Source: Caproiciproducens galactitolivorans (GTDB taxonomy: Bacteria > Bacillota > Clostridia > Oscillospirales > Acutalibacteraceae). Taken from it: a DNA stretch of 64,000 nucleotides. A program made the position numbers and the translations under genes. The DNA is taken from contig NZ_JAPOHA010000002.1 in assembly GCF_026672255.1 (NCBI RefSeq), positions 98,552-162,551 of the forward strand. Reading direction: 5' to 3'. Below, one piece after another: positions 17,990 to 25,819 of the stretch (position 1 is the first letter of the stretch; each line of letters starts with the position of its first letter). The notes under the pieces are model-generated. The model was given only the letters and a program-made list of their open reading frames with translations. It did not search any database and was not told the origin of the DNA.

Positions 17990-19522
17990 CTATAATTCTT
18001 TCGTCCAGTATTTTCGGTCCAGACTTCGGTACTGGATTGCTTCGGCAACATGCCTTGGTTCAATCTCCTCACTTTTGTCAAGATCCGCAATCGTTCTGGA
18101 AACTTTCAGAATTCTGTCGTACGCCCGGGCGGAAAGGCCGAGCTTCTCGAACGCTTTTTTAAGAAGGTTTCGGCCGGGGTCGCTAAGATGGCAAACCTCA
18201 TGGAGAATATCCGGTGTAATGCGGGCATTGCAGGCGATGGCGGTGCCTTTAAAGCGCGCATTCTGTATGCTTCGGGCTTCATTGACGCGGGCTTTAATCA
18301 CACTGGAGCTCTCCGCTTTTTCATCCGAACTGATTTCATCAAATTCGACGGGGGGAACCTCGATATGTAAATCCAGCCTGTCTAAAAGCGGCCCGGAAAC
18401 GCGGGAAAGATAGCGGGAAACCGCATGGGCGGAACAGGTACAGGGCTTTGTCGGATGCCCGAAATATCCGCACGGACAAGGGTTCATGGCCGCGACAAGC
18501 ATGACGGTACAGGGGTAGGAAATGGTTCCGTTGACGCGGGAGATCGTCACTTTTCCGTCTTCAATCGGCTGGCGCAGAACCTCCATTGCGCTGCGTGAAA
18601 ACTCCGGCAGCTCGTCCAGAAACAGAACGCCGTTATGGGCGAGCGAAATTTCCCCGGGGCGCGGGATGCTTCCGCCGCCGGAAAGGCCGGCGGGGGAAAC
18701 CGTGTGGTGCGGCGCGCGAAACGGACGGGTTTGGATTAAAGAGGCTCCGTCCGGTATTGCGCCTGCTATCGAGTGTATTTTTGTTGTTTCGATGATTTCT
18801 TCGAAAGTCATGTCCGGCAATATGGAGGGCAGCCGTTTCGCAAGCATGCTTTTGCCCGCGCCCGGGGAACCGATTAAAAGAACATTGTGCCCGCCCGCTG
18901 CCGCTATCTCGAGCGCACGCTTGGCTTCAAACTGACCGCGCACTTCCGAAAAATCCGGGAGCGGGACCGGATTTGAAAGAGTATCCTCCCGTTTAACGGC
19001 AGGAAGGATTTCTTCCTGCCCACTTAGATGCCTGAGAAGCGAGGGCAGATCGCTGACGGGGTAAACGGTCATTCCTTCGACAACAACCCCTTCGGGGGAA
19101 TTTGCCGCCGGAATATAGAGCTTTTTGTAGCCGCTTTTCTGTGCCTGTATCGCCATCGGAAGAATTCCGCGTACGGGCCTTGCCTCGCCGTTCAGGGAGA
19201 GTTCCCCGATGAATACACTGTCATCCAGATTAGCGTCAAGCTGGCCGCTGGCCTTCATAAGGGCAATAAAAAGCGGCAAATCGTAAATAGGCCCTTCCTT
19301 CCGTTTATCTGCCGGTGCAAGATTTACCGTTATTTTATGTACCGGAAACTGAAAACCGCAGTTTTTCATAGCGGAACGGACTCTGTCGCGCGATTCCCTT
19401 ACGGCGGCGTCCGGAAGGCCCACTACTTCAAAACCGGGAAGCCCAACGCTTACGTCGGCTTCCACCGCAACGACGAAAGCCTCCATGCCGTACAGCCCCA
19501 TACTGTAGGAACGAGATACCAT
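17990..19522 (-). CDS. comM: YifB/ComM-family Mg-chelatase-like AAA+ ATPase
   Basis: 510 residues from the ATG at 19522. The GGGAGGGAAGG ribosome site overlaps an upstream in-frame TTG, which excludes that start. The N-terminal ChlI-like domain begins [10 protein letters not shown]. Walker A is [15 protein letters not shown], Walker B is [11 protein letters not shown], and a Cys-rich segment (NPCPCGYFG) and an Mg_chelatase C-terminal domain follow. In Proteobacteria ComM is a branch-migration helicase for natural transformation. The role in Clostridia is unproven. Confidence 0.92.
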   Translation of the reverse strand: MVSRSYSMGLYGMEAFVVAVEADVSVGLPGFEVVGLPDAAVRESRDRVRSAMKNCGFQFPVHKITVNLAPADKRKEGPIYDLPLFIALMKASGQLDANLDDSVFIGELSLNGEARPVRGILPMAIQAQKSGYKKLYIPAANSPEGVVVEGMTVYPVSDLPSLLRHLSGQEEILPAVKREDTLSNPVPLPDFSEVRGQFEAKRALEIAAAGGHNVLLIGSPGAGKSMLAKRLPSILPDMTFEEIIETTKIHSIAGAIPDGASLIQTRPFRAPHHTVSPAGLSGGGSIPRPGEISLAHNGVLFLDELPEFSRSAMEVLRQPIEDGKVTISRVNGTISYPCTVMLVAAMNPCPCGYFGHPTKPCTCSAHAVSRYLSRVSGPLLDRLDLHIEVPPVEFDEISSDEKAESSSVIKARVNEARSIQNARFKGTAIACNARITPDILHEVCHLSDPGRNLLKKAFEKLGLSARAYDRILKVSRTIADLDKSEEIEPRHVAEAIQYRSLDRKYWTKEL

Positions 19523-19551
19523 TGCCTTCCCTCCCAAAATCGAATAAGGTT

Positions 19552-19580
19552 ATTATACTATATAAGAATTGCAATCGCAA
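19552..19580 (-). promoter_or_regulatory. Vegetative promoter of comM
   Basis: Reverse strand TTGCGA (19575-19580), 17 bases, TATAAT (19552-19557), 30 bases before the ATG. Confidence 0.6.
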
Positions 19581-19610
19581 ATTTATGTGAATAGGGAGTG
19601 ATTTTTGCTC

Positions 19611-19639
19611 TTTACGGAACATAAGTTCTGATGTATAAT
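19611..19639 (+). promoter_or_regulatory. dinB promoter with LexA (SOS) box
   Basis: TATAAT lies at 19634-19639, with a weak -35 TTTACG 17 bases upstream at 19611-19616. Inside the spacer is GAAC-ATAA-GTTC (19617-19628), the Gram-positive LexA/DinR operator pattern GAAC-N4-GTTC. A bound repressor would cover both promoter elements, so damage induction of dinB is expected. Confidence 0.7.
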
Positions 19640-19683
19640 GAATGAGGAAATTGAAATCATGTAGTGGGAAAGGGAGGCTGAAA

Positions 19684-20898
19684 ATGGAACGGATCATACT
19701 GCACTGTGATTTGAATAATTTTTTTGCCTCCGTTGAATGCAGGGATCATCCGGAGCTGAAAGACCGGCCCATTGCCGTTTGCGGCAGTGTGGAGGACCGG
19801 CACGGGATTGTCCTTGCCAAAAATGAACCGGCAAAGCGTTTCGGCATAAAAACGGCGGAAACCGTCTGGCAGGCAAAAAAGAAGTGTCCCGATCTTTTTA
19901 TTGTGCCGCCGCATTTTAACCGATACTACTATTTTTCAAAGTTCATAAAACAAATTTATCTTTGCTATACGAATCAGGTGGAATCTTTCGGAATTGATGA
20001 ATGCTGGCTGGATGTTACCGGAAGCACGCGCCTTTTCGGCAGCGGAACGGATATTGCCGAGGAAATTCGGGCACGCACAAAAGCAGAAGCCGGGCTGACG
20101 GTGTCCGTCGGCGTAAGCTTTAATAAAATTTTTGCCAAATTGGGAAGCGACCTGAAAAAGCCCGATGCCGTAACGCAAATCAGCCGTGAGAATTTCAAGC
20201 AAAAAATATGGCCTTTGCCGGTGGATGCGATGCTCGGTGTGGGGAAAAAAACGGCCAAACGCCTGAAAGAATTGGGTATCCGGACAATTGGCGACCTTGC
20301 CGCGGCGGATTTGAAATACATGGTATCGATTTTCGGAAAATCCGGGCAGGATATGTGGAGGAATGCAAACGGCCTTGATCTGTCCGAGGTTTCGGCGGCC
20401 GATGCGGACCCCGCGCCCAAAAGCATTGGAAACAGCGTTACCTGCGTCCACGATTTATTCGATATGGAAGAAGTATGGCCGGTCCTTCTGCACCTTTCGG
20501 AGAAGATTTCCCGCAGAATGCGCGACGCCGGCGTGATCGCTTCGGGTATCCAGCTTTCCGTTAAAGACAGCCGTCTGCACGTTACACAGCATCAGGTGCA
20601 TTTTTCCGCGCCGACACGCCTTACGATGGATCTGGCCGCCGCGGCGAAGGAAATGTTTTTGAAAAACTATACCTGGAAATCCCCCGTCCGCGCTTTGGGA
20701 ATCAGCGGATTTGCCCTGGTTCCCGAATCCGAAATGCAGCAGGCATCCTTTTTTCAGAATATCCTGCAAAATGAAAAGAATGAACGGCTGGAAAGCGAGA
20801 TGGAAACCCTGCGGGAAAAATACGGGAATGCATCCATCACACGCGCCGCGTTGATGACATCCATGCCTCTGCCCGGAAGCCAAAACCATGAGAAATAG
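19684..20898 (+). CDS. dinB: DNA polymerase IV (Y family)
   Basis: 404 residues from ATG 19684, preceded by GGGAGG. Polymerase motifs are LHCDLNNFFASVE (first metal aspartate), the SFGIDECWLDVTG motif with the catalytic acidic pair, a helix-hairpin-helix segment (GVGKKTAKRLKELGI) and a little-finger domain. It performs translesion synthesis. Preceded by an SOS box, consistent with damage induction. A canonical beta-clamp motif at the C-terminus is not obvious to me. Confidence 0.95.
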   Translation: MERIILHCDLNNFFASVECRDHPELKDRPIAVCGSVEDRHGIVLAKNEPAKRFGIKTAETVWQAKKKCPDLFIVPPHFNRYYYFSKFIKQIYLCYTNQVESFGIDECWLDVTGSTRLFGSGTDIAEEIRARTKAEAGLTVSVGVSFNKIFAKLGSDLKKPDAVTQISRENFKQKIWPLPVDAMLGVGKKTAKRLKELGIRTIGDLAAADLKYMVSIFGKSGQDMWRNANGLDLSEVSAADADPAPKSIGNSVTCVHDLFDMEEVWPVLLHLSEKISRRMRDAGVIASGIQLSVKDSRLHVTQHQVHFSAPTRLTMDLAAAAKEMFLKNYTWKSPVRALGISGFALVPESEMQQASFFQNILQNEKNERLESEMETLREKYGNASITRAALMTSMPLPGSQNHEK

Positions 20899-20949
20899 AA
20901 AACTTGTTGAGAATTTAACGGTTTCAAAATATCTTTTTATAAAATAAAA

Positions 20950-20980
20950 CAAATATTTAGCTTCAAAAGCAAAATATTTG
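20950..20980. promoter_or_regulatory. Inverted repeat abutting the sigma-gene promoter
   Basis: CAAATATTTAGCTT, a 3-base centre, then AAGCAAAATATTTG: 13 of 14 positions are complementary. It ends one base before the -35 of the next gene. It has no U-run, so an operator is at least as likely as a dinB terminator. Confidence 0.45.
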
Positions 20981-21009
20981 TTGACTTAATAGACACAATG
21001 AGGTATGAT
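20981..21009 (+). promoter_or_regulatory. Vegetative promoter of the Spo0H-like sigma gene
   Basis: TTGACT at 20981-20986, 17 bases, TATGAT at 21004-21009. Good sigma-A match about 40 bases before the gene. Confidence 0.7.
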
Positions 21010-21049
21010 ATATCCAGTGTTTAATTAATGTAGCCATGAGGTGTTGGGC

Positions 21050-21640
21050 TTGGTTGATAATGACCATTTTAATAAAATGGCAGATTATACCGACAATCAG
21101 CTTGCTGACCTTGTGAGCGATGGAAATTCAGATGCTTTTGTTGAACTGACCGCGCGTTACATGTCGTTAATCAGAGTAAAGGCGGCGCCGTTTCGCAGTA
21201 CGATGCTTGAAGCCGATGATTTATGCCAGGAGGGTCTGTTGGGCCTTTTGAATGCTGCGCGTACTTATGACGTGTCCGGGAAAGCCGGTTTCAGAACTTA
21301 TGCCGGTGTTTGCATTCAAAATCGTATCATTATGGCGTATCGTACATCCGGACGTAAAAATCTGCCTCTCAATAATGCCGTTTCTTTAAATGACGACGGG
21401 GCGCACGTGGATATATCGAATTGTGCCGTAGATCCGGAAACATTGCTGATGGACAGTGAAAGTTTTAAAGCAATGCAGCAGTGTATTCGGCAATTGCTCT
21501 CCAAATTGGAACAGCAGGTTCTGATGCTTTATTTAGGCGGTTGCAGCTATAGTGAAATCGCTGAAAAACTCAGGGTGACCTCTAAGGCAGTTGATAACGC
21601 TTTACAGCGGGTTCGGCTTAAACTGAAACAACTGCTTTAG
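21050..21640 (+). CDS. RNA polymerase sigma factor, Spo0H/SigH-like
   Basis: 196 residues from TTG 21050, with GAGGTG at 21038-21043 spaced six bases. A GTG at 21041 is the alternative start. Sigma region 2 is clear (A-D-D-L-C-Q-E-G-L-L-G-L, then F-R-T-Y-A), and region 4 is a helix-turn-helix (YSEIAEKLRVTSKAVDNALQRVR). Length and sequence resemble SigH of the sporulation pathway. Proof that it is spo0H and not a paralogue would need comparison with the whole genome. Confidence 0.75.
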   Translation: MVDNDHFNKMADYTDNQLADLVSDGNSDAFVELTARYMSLIRVKAAPFRSTMLEADDLCQEGLLGLLNAARTYDVSGKAGFRTYAGVCIQNRIIMAYRTSGRKNLPLNNAVSLNDDGAHVDISNCAVDPETLLMDSESFKAMQQCIRQLLSKLEQQVLMLYLGGCSYSEIAEKLRVTSKAVDNALQRVRLKLKQLL

Positions 21641-21654
21641 TAAAAACTAAATAT

Positions 21655-21717
21655 GCCCAGGTAGCTTAAGTAGAGCGTTGGTAATCAAAGGCGTCGGTGC
21701 GAATCCGTCTATGGGCA
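21655..21717 (+). ncRNA. tRNA-like sequence lacking an anticodon arm
   Basis: GCCCAGG-TA-GCTTAAG-TAGAGC is a tRNA acceptor/D-arm start, and GTCGGTGCGAATCCGTC followed by TATGGGCA is a T-arm and closing acceptor strand (one mismatch in seven pairs). The stretch between them is too short for a normal anticodon stem and the D-loop lacks its GG. It is about 63 nt against the usual 73-76. Either a decayed tRNA gene or a tRNA-derived leader element of the zinc-ribbon gene that follows 31 bases later. Confidence 0.45.
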
Positions 21718-21748
21718 AATATCTTTATCCAAAAGCGAGGTAAATTAA

Positions 21749-22024
21749 ATGTACGAAGACAAGACTCTCATCTGCAAAGAATGTGGCGCTGAATTTGTAT
21801 TCACCGCCGGTGAGCAGGAATTCTATGCTTCCAAAGGCTTTGTAAATGAGCCGCAGAGATGCAAGGCCTGCCGCGATGCTCGTAAAAATGCTGCTAAGCC
21901 TGAGCGCGAGATGTACACAGCCATCTGCGCAAGCTGCGGCAAAGAAGCAAAGGTCCCCTTTAAGCCGCGTGAAGACCGTCCTGTATATTGCAGCGAGTGC
22001 TTTGCAAAGATGAGGGAAGAATAA
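21749..22024 (+). CDS. Small zinc-ribbon protein
   Basis: 91 residues with three Cys pairs: C-K-E-C near residue 10, C-K-A-C near 38, then C-A-S-C and C-S-E-C in the C-terminal half. It matches the short two-zinc-ribbon proteins common in Clostridia whose function is unknown; nucleic-acid binding is plausible. GAGGTAAATTAA precedes the ATG. A strong terminator follows. Confidence 0.75.
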   Translation: MYEDKTLICKECGAEFVFTAGEQEFYASKGFVNEPQRCKACRDARKNAAKPEREMYTAICASCGKEAKVPFKPREDRPVYCSECFAKMREE

Positions 22025-22049
22025 GCATATATTCCTTATTCGAGACCAG

Positions 22050-22079
22050 GGTACCCCGGATTTTTATCCGGGGTATTTT
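22050..22079 (+). terminator. Intrinsic terminator after the zinc-ribbon gene
   Basis: TACCCCGGA-TTTTTA-TCCGGGGTA followed by TTTTTTAT. Confidence 0.85.
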
Positions 22080-22111
22080 TTATAGGAAATCGGCGGGAAA
22101 ACAGAAATGTA

Positions 22112-22140
22112 TTGCAATGCCGGAATACGGGTATTATAAT
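22112..22140 (+). promoter_or_regulatory. Vegetative promoter of the DUF1858 gene
   Basis: TTGCAA at 22112-22117, 17 bases, TATAAT at 22135-22140. Confidence 0.6.
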
Positions 22141-22179
22141 AGACATGAAAAATATGCAGAATGCTGGAGGATGAAAATC

Positions 22180-22383
22180 ATGGCAGTTATAACAAAAGAT
22201 ACAATTATCGGAGATATTCTTGATATTGACAAAACTACGGCGCCGTTCTTTCTGGAAATGGGAATGCATTGTCTCGGCTGCCCTTCTTCACGCGGAGAAA
22301 CTTTGGAGCAGGCCTGTATGGTACACGGCGTAGATGTGAATGAGTTGGTGGACAAGCTGAACGCACATATTTCTGCCAAATAA
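22180..22383 (+). CDS. DUF1858 small redox-disulfide protein
   Basis: 67 residues. I-T-K-D-T-I-I-G-D-I-L then F-L-E-M-G-M-H-C-L-G-C-P: the CxxC in a GMHCLGCP context is the signature of DUF1858, the ScdA N-terminal or hybrid-cluster-protein-associated disulfide domain. ATG 22180 is chosen because GGAGG at 22166-22170 touches the earlier in-frame ATG. Likely a nitrosative or redox-stress accessory protein in anaerobes; the exact partner is unknown. Confidence 0.8.
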   Translation: MAVITKDTIIGDILDIDKTTAPFFLEMGMHCLGCPSSRGETLEQACMVHGVDVNELVDKLNAHISAK

Positions 22384-22501
22384 TCCCGATAAAATCAATA
22401 CGATCTTTTCTTTCTGTGTGAATATGGCCGTCCGTCAATTAAGTTGCCGGGCGGCAATTCGTTGTTTGGAATGATAACTGCTTCGATAGGAGGTTTGCTT
22501 T

Positions 22502-23206
22502 GTGGGTCTGCATCCCTTATTTACACTTGGCGGAAGGCTACAGCTTTGCGCTTCCATGGTACGAGACCAAACCACGCTGGCGGATATCGGAACGGATCAT
22601 GCCTATCTTCCGATTTGGCTTGCAAAGCAGGGGCTTGTTTCCAGAGCGATTGCCTCCGATGTCCGGCCCGGGCCGCTGAAGACGGCGGAACAGAATATCC
22701 TCCGGTACCGTGTGCAGGATATTGTTTCCACCCGGCTTTCCGATGGGCTTCAGGCGATTTTGCCGGACGAAGCGGAGGATATCGTTCTGGCCGGAATGGG
22801 CGGCGAACTGATGAAACAGATTCTCTCTGCCGCGCCTTGGGTGAAGGAGGAGCATAAAAGGCTGATTTTGCAGCCGATGACCTCCATCCCGCAGCTTCGC
22901 GGTTTTCTGGCGGAGCGGGGCTTTGCCATCCTGCGGGAACAGGCGGTTATGGAAGAAGACCATGCCTATACGGTCATGCTTGCCGGTTATCGGCCGCAGG
23001 AAGTGAGTACGGACGCACTGTATCCCTACATTGGGAAACTCGACGCCAAAACGGCGGACAACCGGGAATACATGCGACGGCTGGCTGCGAATTTAGAAAA
23101 AAAAGCGCGCGGATTCCGCATTTCCGGTAAAAACGAGGACGCGGATGCGTTAAATGCAATCATCGGGAAGATCAAAGAAATCACGGAAAAGGGGGAAAGG
23201 CAATGA
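22502..23206 (+). CDS. trmK: tRNA (adenine-N1)-methyltransferase TrmK
   Basis: 234 residues. Rossmann methyltransferase with L-A-D-I-G-T-D-H-A-Y-L-P-I near residue 27 and D-I-V-L-A-G-M-G-G-E-L near 98, the TrmK/YqfN hallmarks. It methylates N1 of adenine 22 in tRNA. The GTG start follows AGGAGG. It overlaps the next gene by four bases (ATGA), a pairing with the Nif3 protein that is conserved in Firmicutes. Confidence 0.93.
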   Translation: MGLHPLFTLGGRLQLCASMVRDQTTLADIGTDHAYLPIWLAKQGLVSRAIASDVRPGPLKTAEQNILRYRVQDIVSTRLSDGLQAILPDEAEDIVLAGMGGELMKQILSAAPWVKEEHKRLILQPMTSIPQLRGFLAERGFAILREQAVMEEDHAYTVMLAGYRPQEVSTDALYPYIGKLDAKTADNREYMRRLAANLEKKARGFRISGKNEDADALNAIIGKIKEITEKGERQ

Positions 23207-23973
23207 TTTTTGCGGGTGACATCTACGACTTTATCGACGGTATAGCACCGTTTCATACGGCAATGGGTTTTGACAACCCCGGCCTGCTGGTAGGCGGACG
23301 CAATACGCCGGTTCAGGCGGCGCTACTCTCGCTGGATATTACCCCCGCAGTTGTCCGGGAAGCGAAGGAACTGCAGGCCGATTTAATCATCAGCCACCAT
23401 CCGGTGATTTTTCATCCTTTGAAAAGAATCGATGCGGATACCGCACCGTACCTGCTTGTAAAATTCGGTATCGCGGCGATCTGTGCCCATACGAATCTCG
23501 ATATGGCTGCGGAAGGGGTCAATACCTGCCTTGCAAAAAGGCTGCGGCTGAAAAATATCCGGATGTTGAAAGAATATGAAAATACGGGTCTGCCGGAAGC
23601 CCTCGCGGGGGAAACGGAGCAGGAATATTCTCCCCGGGCGTTCGCCGGGTTTGTAAAGGAAGTTCTCGGCTGCGACGGGCTTCGCTATACGGACGGAGGC
23701 CGTCCCATTTCCAAAGTGGGCCTTTGCAGCGGAGGCGGGGCGGATCTGGTTTATGATGCGGCCCAATACGGATGCCAGGCCTTTGTTACCGGCGAGAGCA
23801 AGCATAATATTCTGCTTGATGCCGAAAATATGGGGATAACGCTGGTGGACGCCGGGCATTTCTACACAGAAGATGTCGTGATCGGACCTTTATTGGAGAA
23901 GCTGCAAAGCCAATTCCCGAAAGTCCGCTTTACAAAATCAAAGCAGATGCATAGTCCGGCGCATTTTATATAA
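23203..23973 (+). CDS. Nif3-family dinuclear-metal protein (YqfO type)
   Basis: 256 residues with the metal ligands in ISHHPVIFHP, AHTNLD and the C-terminal GHFYTE. This is the short form without the inserted PII-like domain seen in longer YqfO homologues. The family forms hexamers with a dinuclear metal centre; its biochemical role is not settled, and GTP cyclohydrolase 1 type 2 is the usual database label. Translationally coupled to trmK. Confidence 0.9.
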   Translation: MIFAGDIYDFIDGIAPFHTAMGFDNPGLLVGGRNTPVQAALLSLDITPAVVREAKELQADLIISHHPVIFHPLKRIDADTAPYLLVKFGIAAICAHTNLDMAAEGVNTCLAKRLRLKNIRMLKEYENTGLPEALAGETEQEYSPRAFAGFVKEVLGCDGLRYTDGGRPISKVGLCSGGGADLVYDAAQYGCQAFVTGESKHNILLDAENMGITLVDAGHFYTEDVVIGPLLEKLQSQFPKVRFTKSKQMHSPAHFI

Positions 23974-23997
23974 TGTACCTGCACAGGAGGAATTCGA

Positions 23998-25788
23998 ATG
24001 GCTCTTGACGGAGCTTTTTTAAGCCATATAAAAAAAGAAATCGAAGAAACCGCGCTTGGCGCCAAGTTGGATAAAATTTATCAGCCGAACAAGGAAGAAA
24101 TGGTTTTATCCTTTCGCACCCGAAGCGACACCATGAAGCTTCTGATGTCGGCGAGGGCGAACAGCGCGCGGATTCATTTTACCCGGTATGTTCCGGAAAA
24201 TCCGAAATCCCCGCCGATGCTTTGCATGCTTCTGCGCAAGCGCCTGATCGGGGCGCGCCTTGCGGCGATTCGCCAGCCGGGGCTGGAGCGGCTGCTGTGC
24301 CTCGATTTCGACGCGGTGAACGAGTTAGGCGATCCGGTTCGACTGACGCTGGTTATGGAAATCATGGGGCGGTACAGCAATATTATTTTCGTCGATGAAA
24401 ACGGAAAAATCATTGATGCTTTAAAGCGCGTCGATGCGGAGATGTCTTCCGAACGCCTTGTTCTGCCGGGGCTGACCTATCAGCTTCCGCCGCCGCAGAA
24501 CAAGCTTTGCCTGTTGCAGGCTTCCCTACAGGAAATTGAGGACCGCTTGCAGAGCATTCCGTCCGATATGGAGCTTTCCAAGGCGTTATTGAATTCTTTG
24601 CAGGGCGTTTCGCCGATCGTCTGCCGGGAGCTTGCGTATTTAACCGGCCGGGGCAGCGATATTACCATAAAAACCATGACAGAGCAGCAGCGTGACCGGC
24701 TCTTTTTCTTCCTCGGAAGAACGGCCGAAACCGTGAAGAACAGGGATGGAAAACCCTATATGGTCATCAGTCCCACGCAGAAGCCGATCGATTTTTCTTT
24801 CCTGAATATCGAACAATACGGCTTGACCGCCGTGGTAAAACCGTATGCATGTTTTTCTGAACTGCTGGATGCTTTTTATACCGAAAGGGATCGCATTGAC
24901 CGCATGAGGGTGCGTTCCCAGGATTTGCTGCGCATTTTAACGACGGCGTCGGACCGGCTGAGCCGGAAAATCAACCTTCAGCGCGCGGAACTGTCCCATT
25001 GCGCCGAACGGGATCAAATGCGTATCTGCGGCGATCTGATTAACGCCAATTTATATACGATTCCCAAAGGCGCTCCGTTTGCTGAATTGCAGAATTTTTA
25101 CGATGAAAATCTGCCGCTTGTAAAAATCAAGCTGAACCCCGCGCTTTCCCCGTCGCAGAACGCGCAGAAATACTATAAGGAATACCACAAAGCCAGCACG
25201 GCGGAAAAAATGCTGACGGTTCAGATTCGGCAGGCGGAGCAGGAACTCGATTATATTGATACCGTGTTTGAGGAACTTAGCCGCGCGGCGACGGAACGGG
25301 ACCTGTCCGAAATTCGGGCCGAGCTGACGGAGCAGGGCTATATCCGCGCGCCGAAAGGCCGCCAAAAACAGCCTGCGCCCATGGGCCCCATGGAGTTTAT
25401 GTCCTCCGACGGCTTCCAAATCCTTGTGGGGCGCAATAACCGCCAGAACGACCGTCTAACCTTAAAACAGGCGAACAATAACGATATCTGGCTTCATACG
25501 AAGAACATACCCGGATCGCACACTATCGTTGTAACGCAGGGGCGCAGTGTGACCGAAACCGCGATTTACGAGGCGGCGGTTCTGGCGGCGTTTTACAGCC
25601 GGGGAAAGGAATCCTCCAAAGTTCCTGTGGATTATACGGAGGTTCGCCATGTCAGCAAGCCACAGGGCGCAAAGCCCGGAATGGTCATTTATGTGAATTA
25701 TAAAACCATATACGTAAATCCCGACCCCGATTTCATAGATTCTCTTAAATCAAATTTTAATGGTAAACCGATGGAATCCATGCTATAA
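23998..25788 (+). CDS. rqcH: Ribosome quality-control protein RqcH
   Basis: 596 residues. An NFACT-N domain begins M-A-L-D-G-A-F-L-S-H-I, a coiled-coil middle spans about 290-440, and an NFACT-R domain at the C-terminus has D-I-W-L-H-T-K-N-I-P-G-S-H, its nucleic-acid-binding hallmark. RqcH binds stalled 50S subunits with peptidyl-tRNA and recruits tRNA-Ala to add alanine tails. AGGAGG lies seven bases before the ATG. Older annotations call it a fibronectin-binding protein. Confidence 0.94.
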   Translation: MALDGAFLSHIKKEIEETALGAKLDKIYQPNKEEMVLSFRTRSDTMKLLMSARANSARIHFTRYVPENPKSPPMLCMLLRKRLIGARLAAIRQPGLERLLCLDFDAVNELGDPVRLTLVMEIMGRYSNIIFVDENGKIIDALKRVDAEMSSERLVLPGLTYQLPPPQNKLCLLQASLQEIEDRLQSIPSDMELSKALLNSLQGVSPIVCRELAYLTGRGSDITIKTMTEQQRDRLFFFLGRTAETVKNRDGKPYMVISPTQKPIDFSFLNIEQYGLTAVVKPYACFSELLDAFYTERDRIDRMRVRSQDLLRILTTASDRLSRKINLQRAELSHCAERDQMRICGDLINANLYTIPKGAPFAELQNFYDENLPLVKIKLNPALSPSQNAQKYYKEYHKASTAEKMLTVQIRQAEQELDYIDTVFEELSRAATERDLSEIRAELTEQGYIRAPKGRQKQPAPMGPMEFMSSDGFQILVGRNNRQNDRLTLKQANNNDIWLHTKNIPGSHTIVVTQGRSVTETAIYEAAVLAAFYSRGKESSKVPVDYTEVRHVSKPQGAKPGMVIYVNYKTIYVNPDPDFIDSLKSNFNGKPMESML

Positions 25789-25819
25789 TATGGGACAAGT
25801 ACTTTAGGGAAGTGTGCCA

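Noticed and set aside
22390..22500. A possible riboswitch before trmK (GC hairpin TTGCCGGGCGGCAA)
   Set aside because: Only one small hairpin is present, with no conserved aptamer blocks or terminator.
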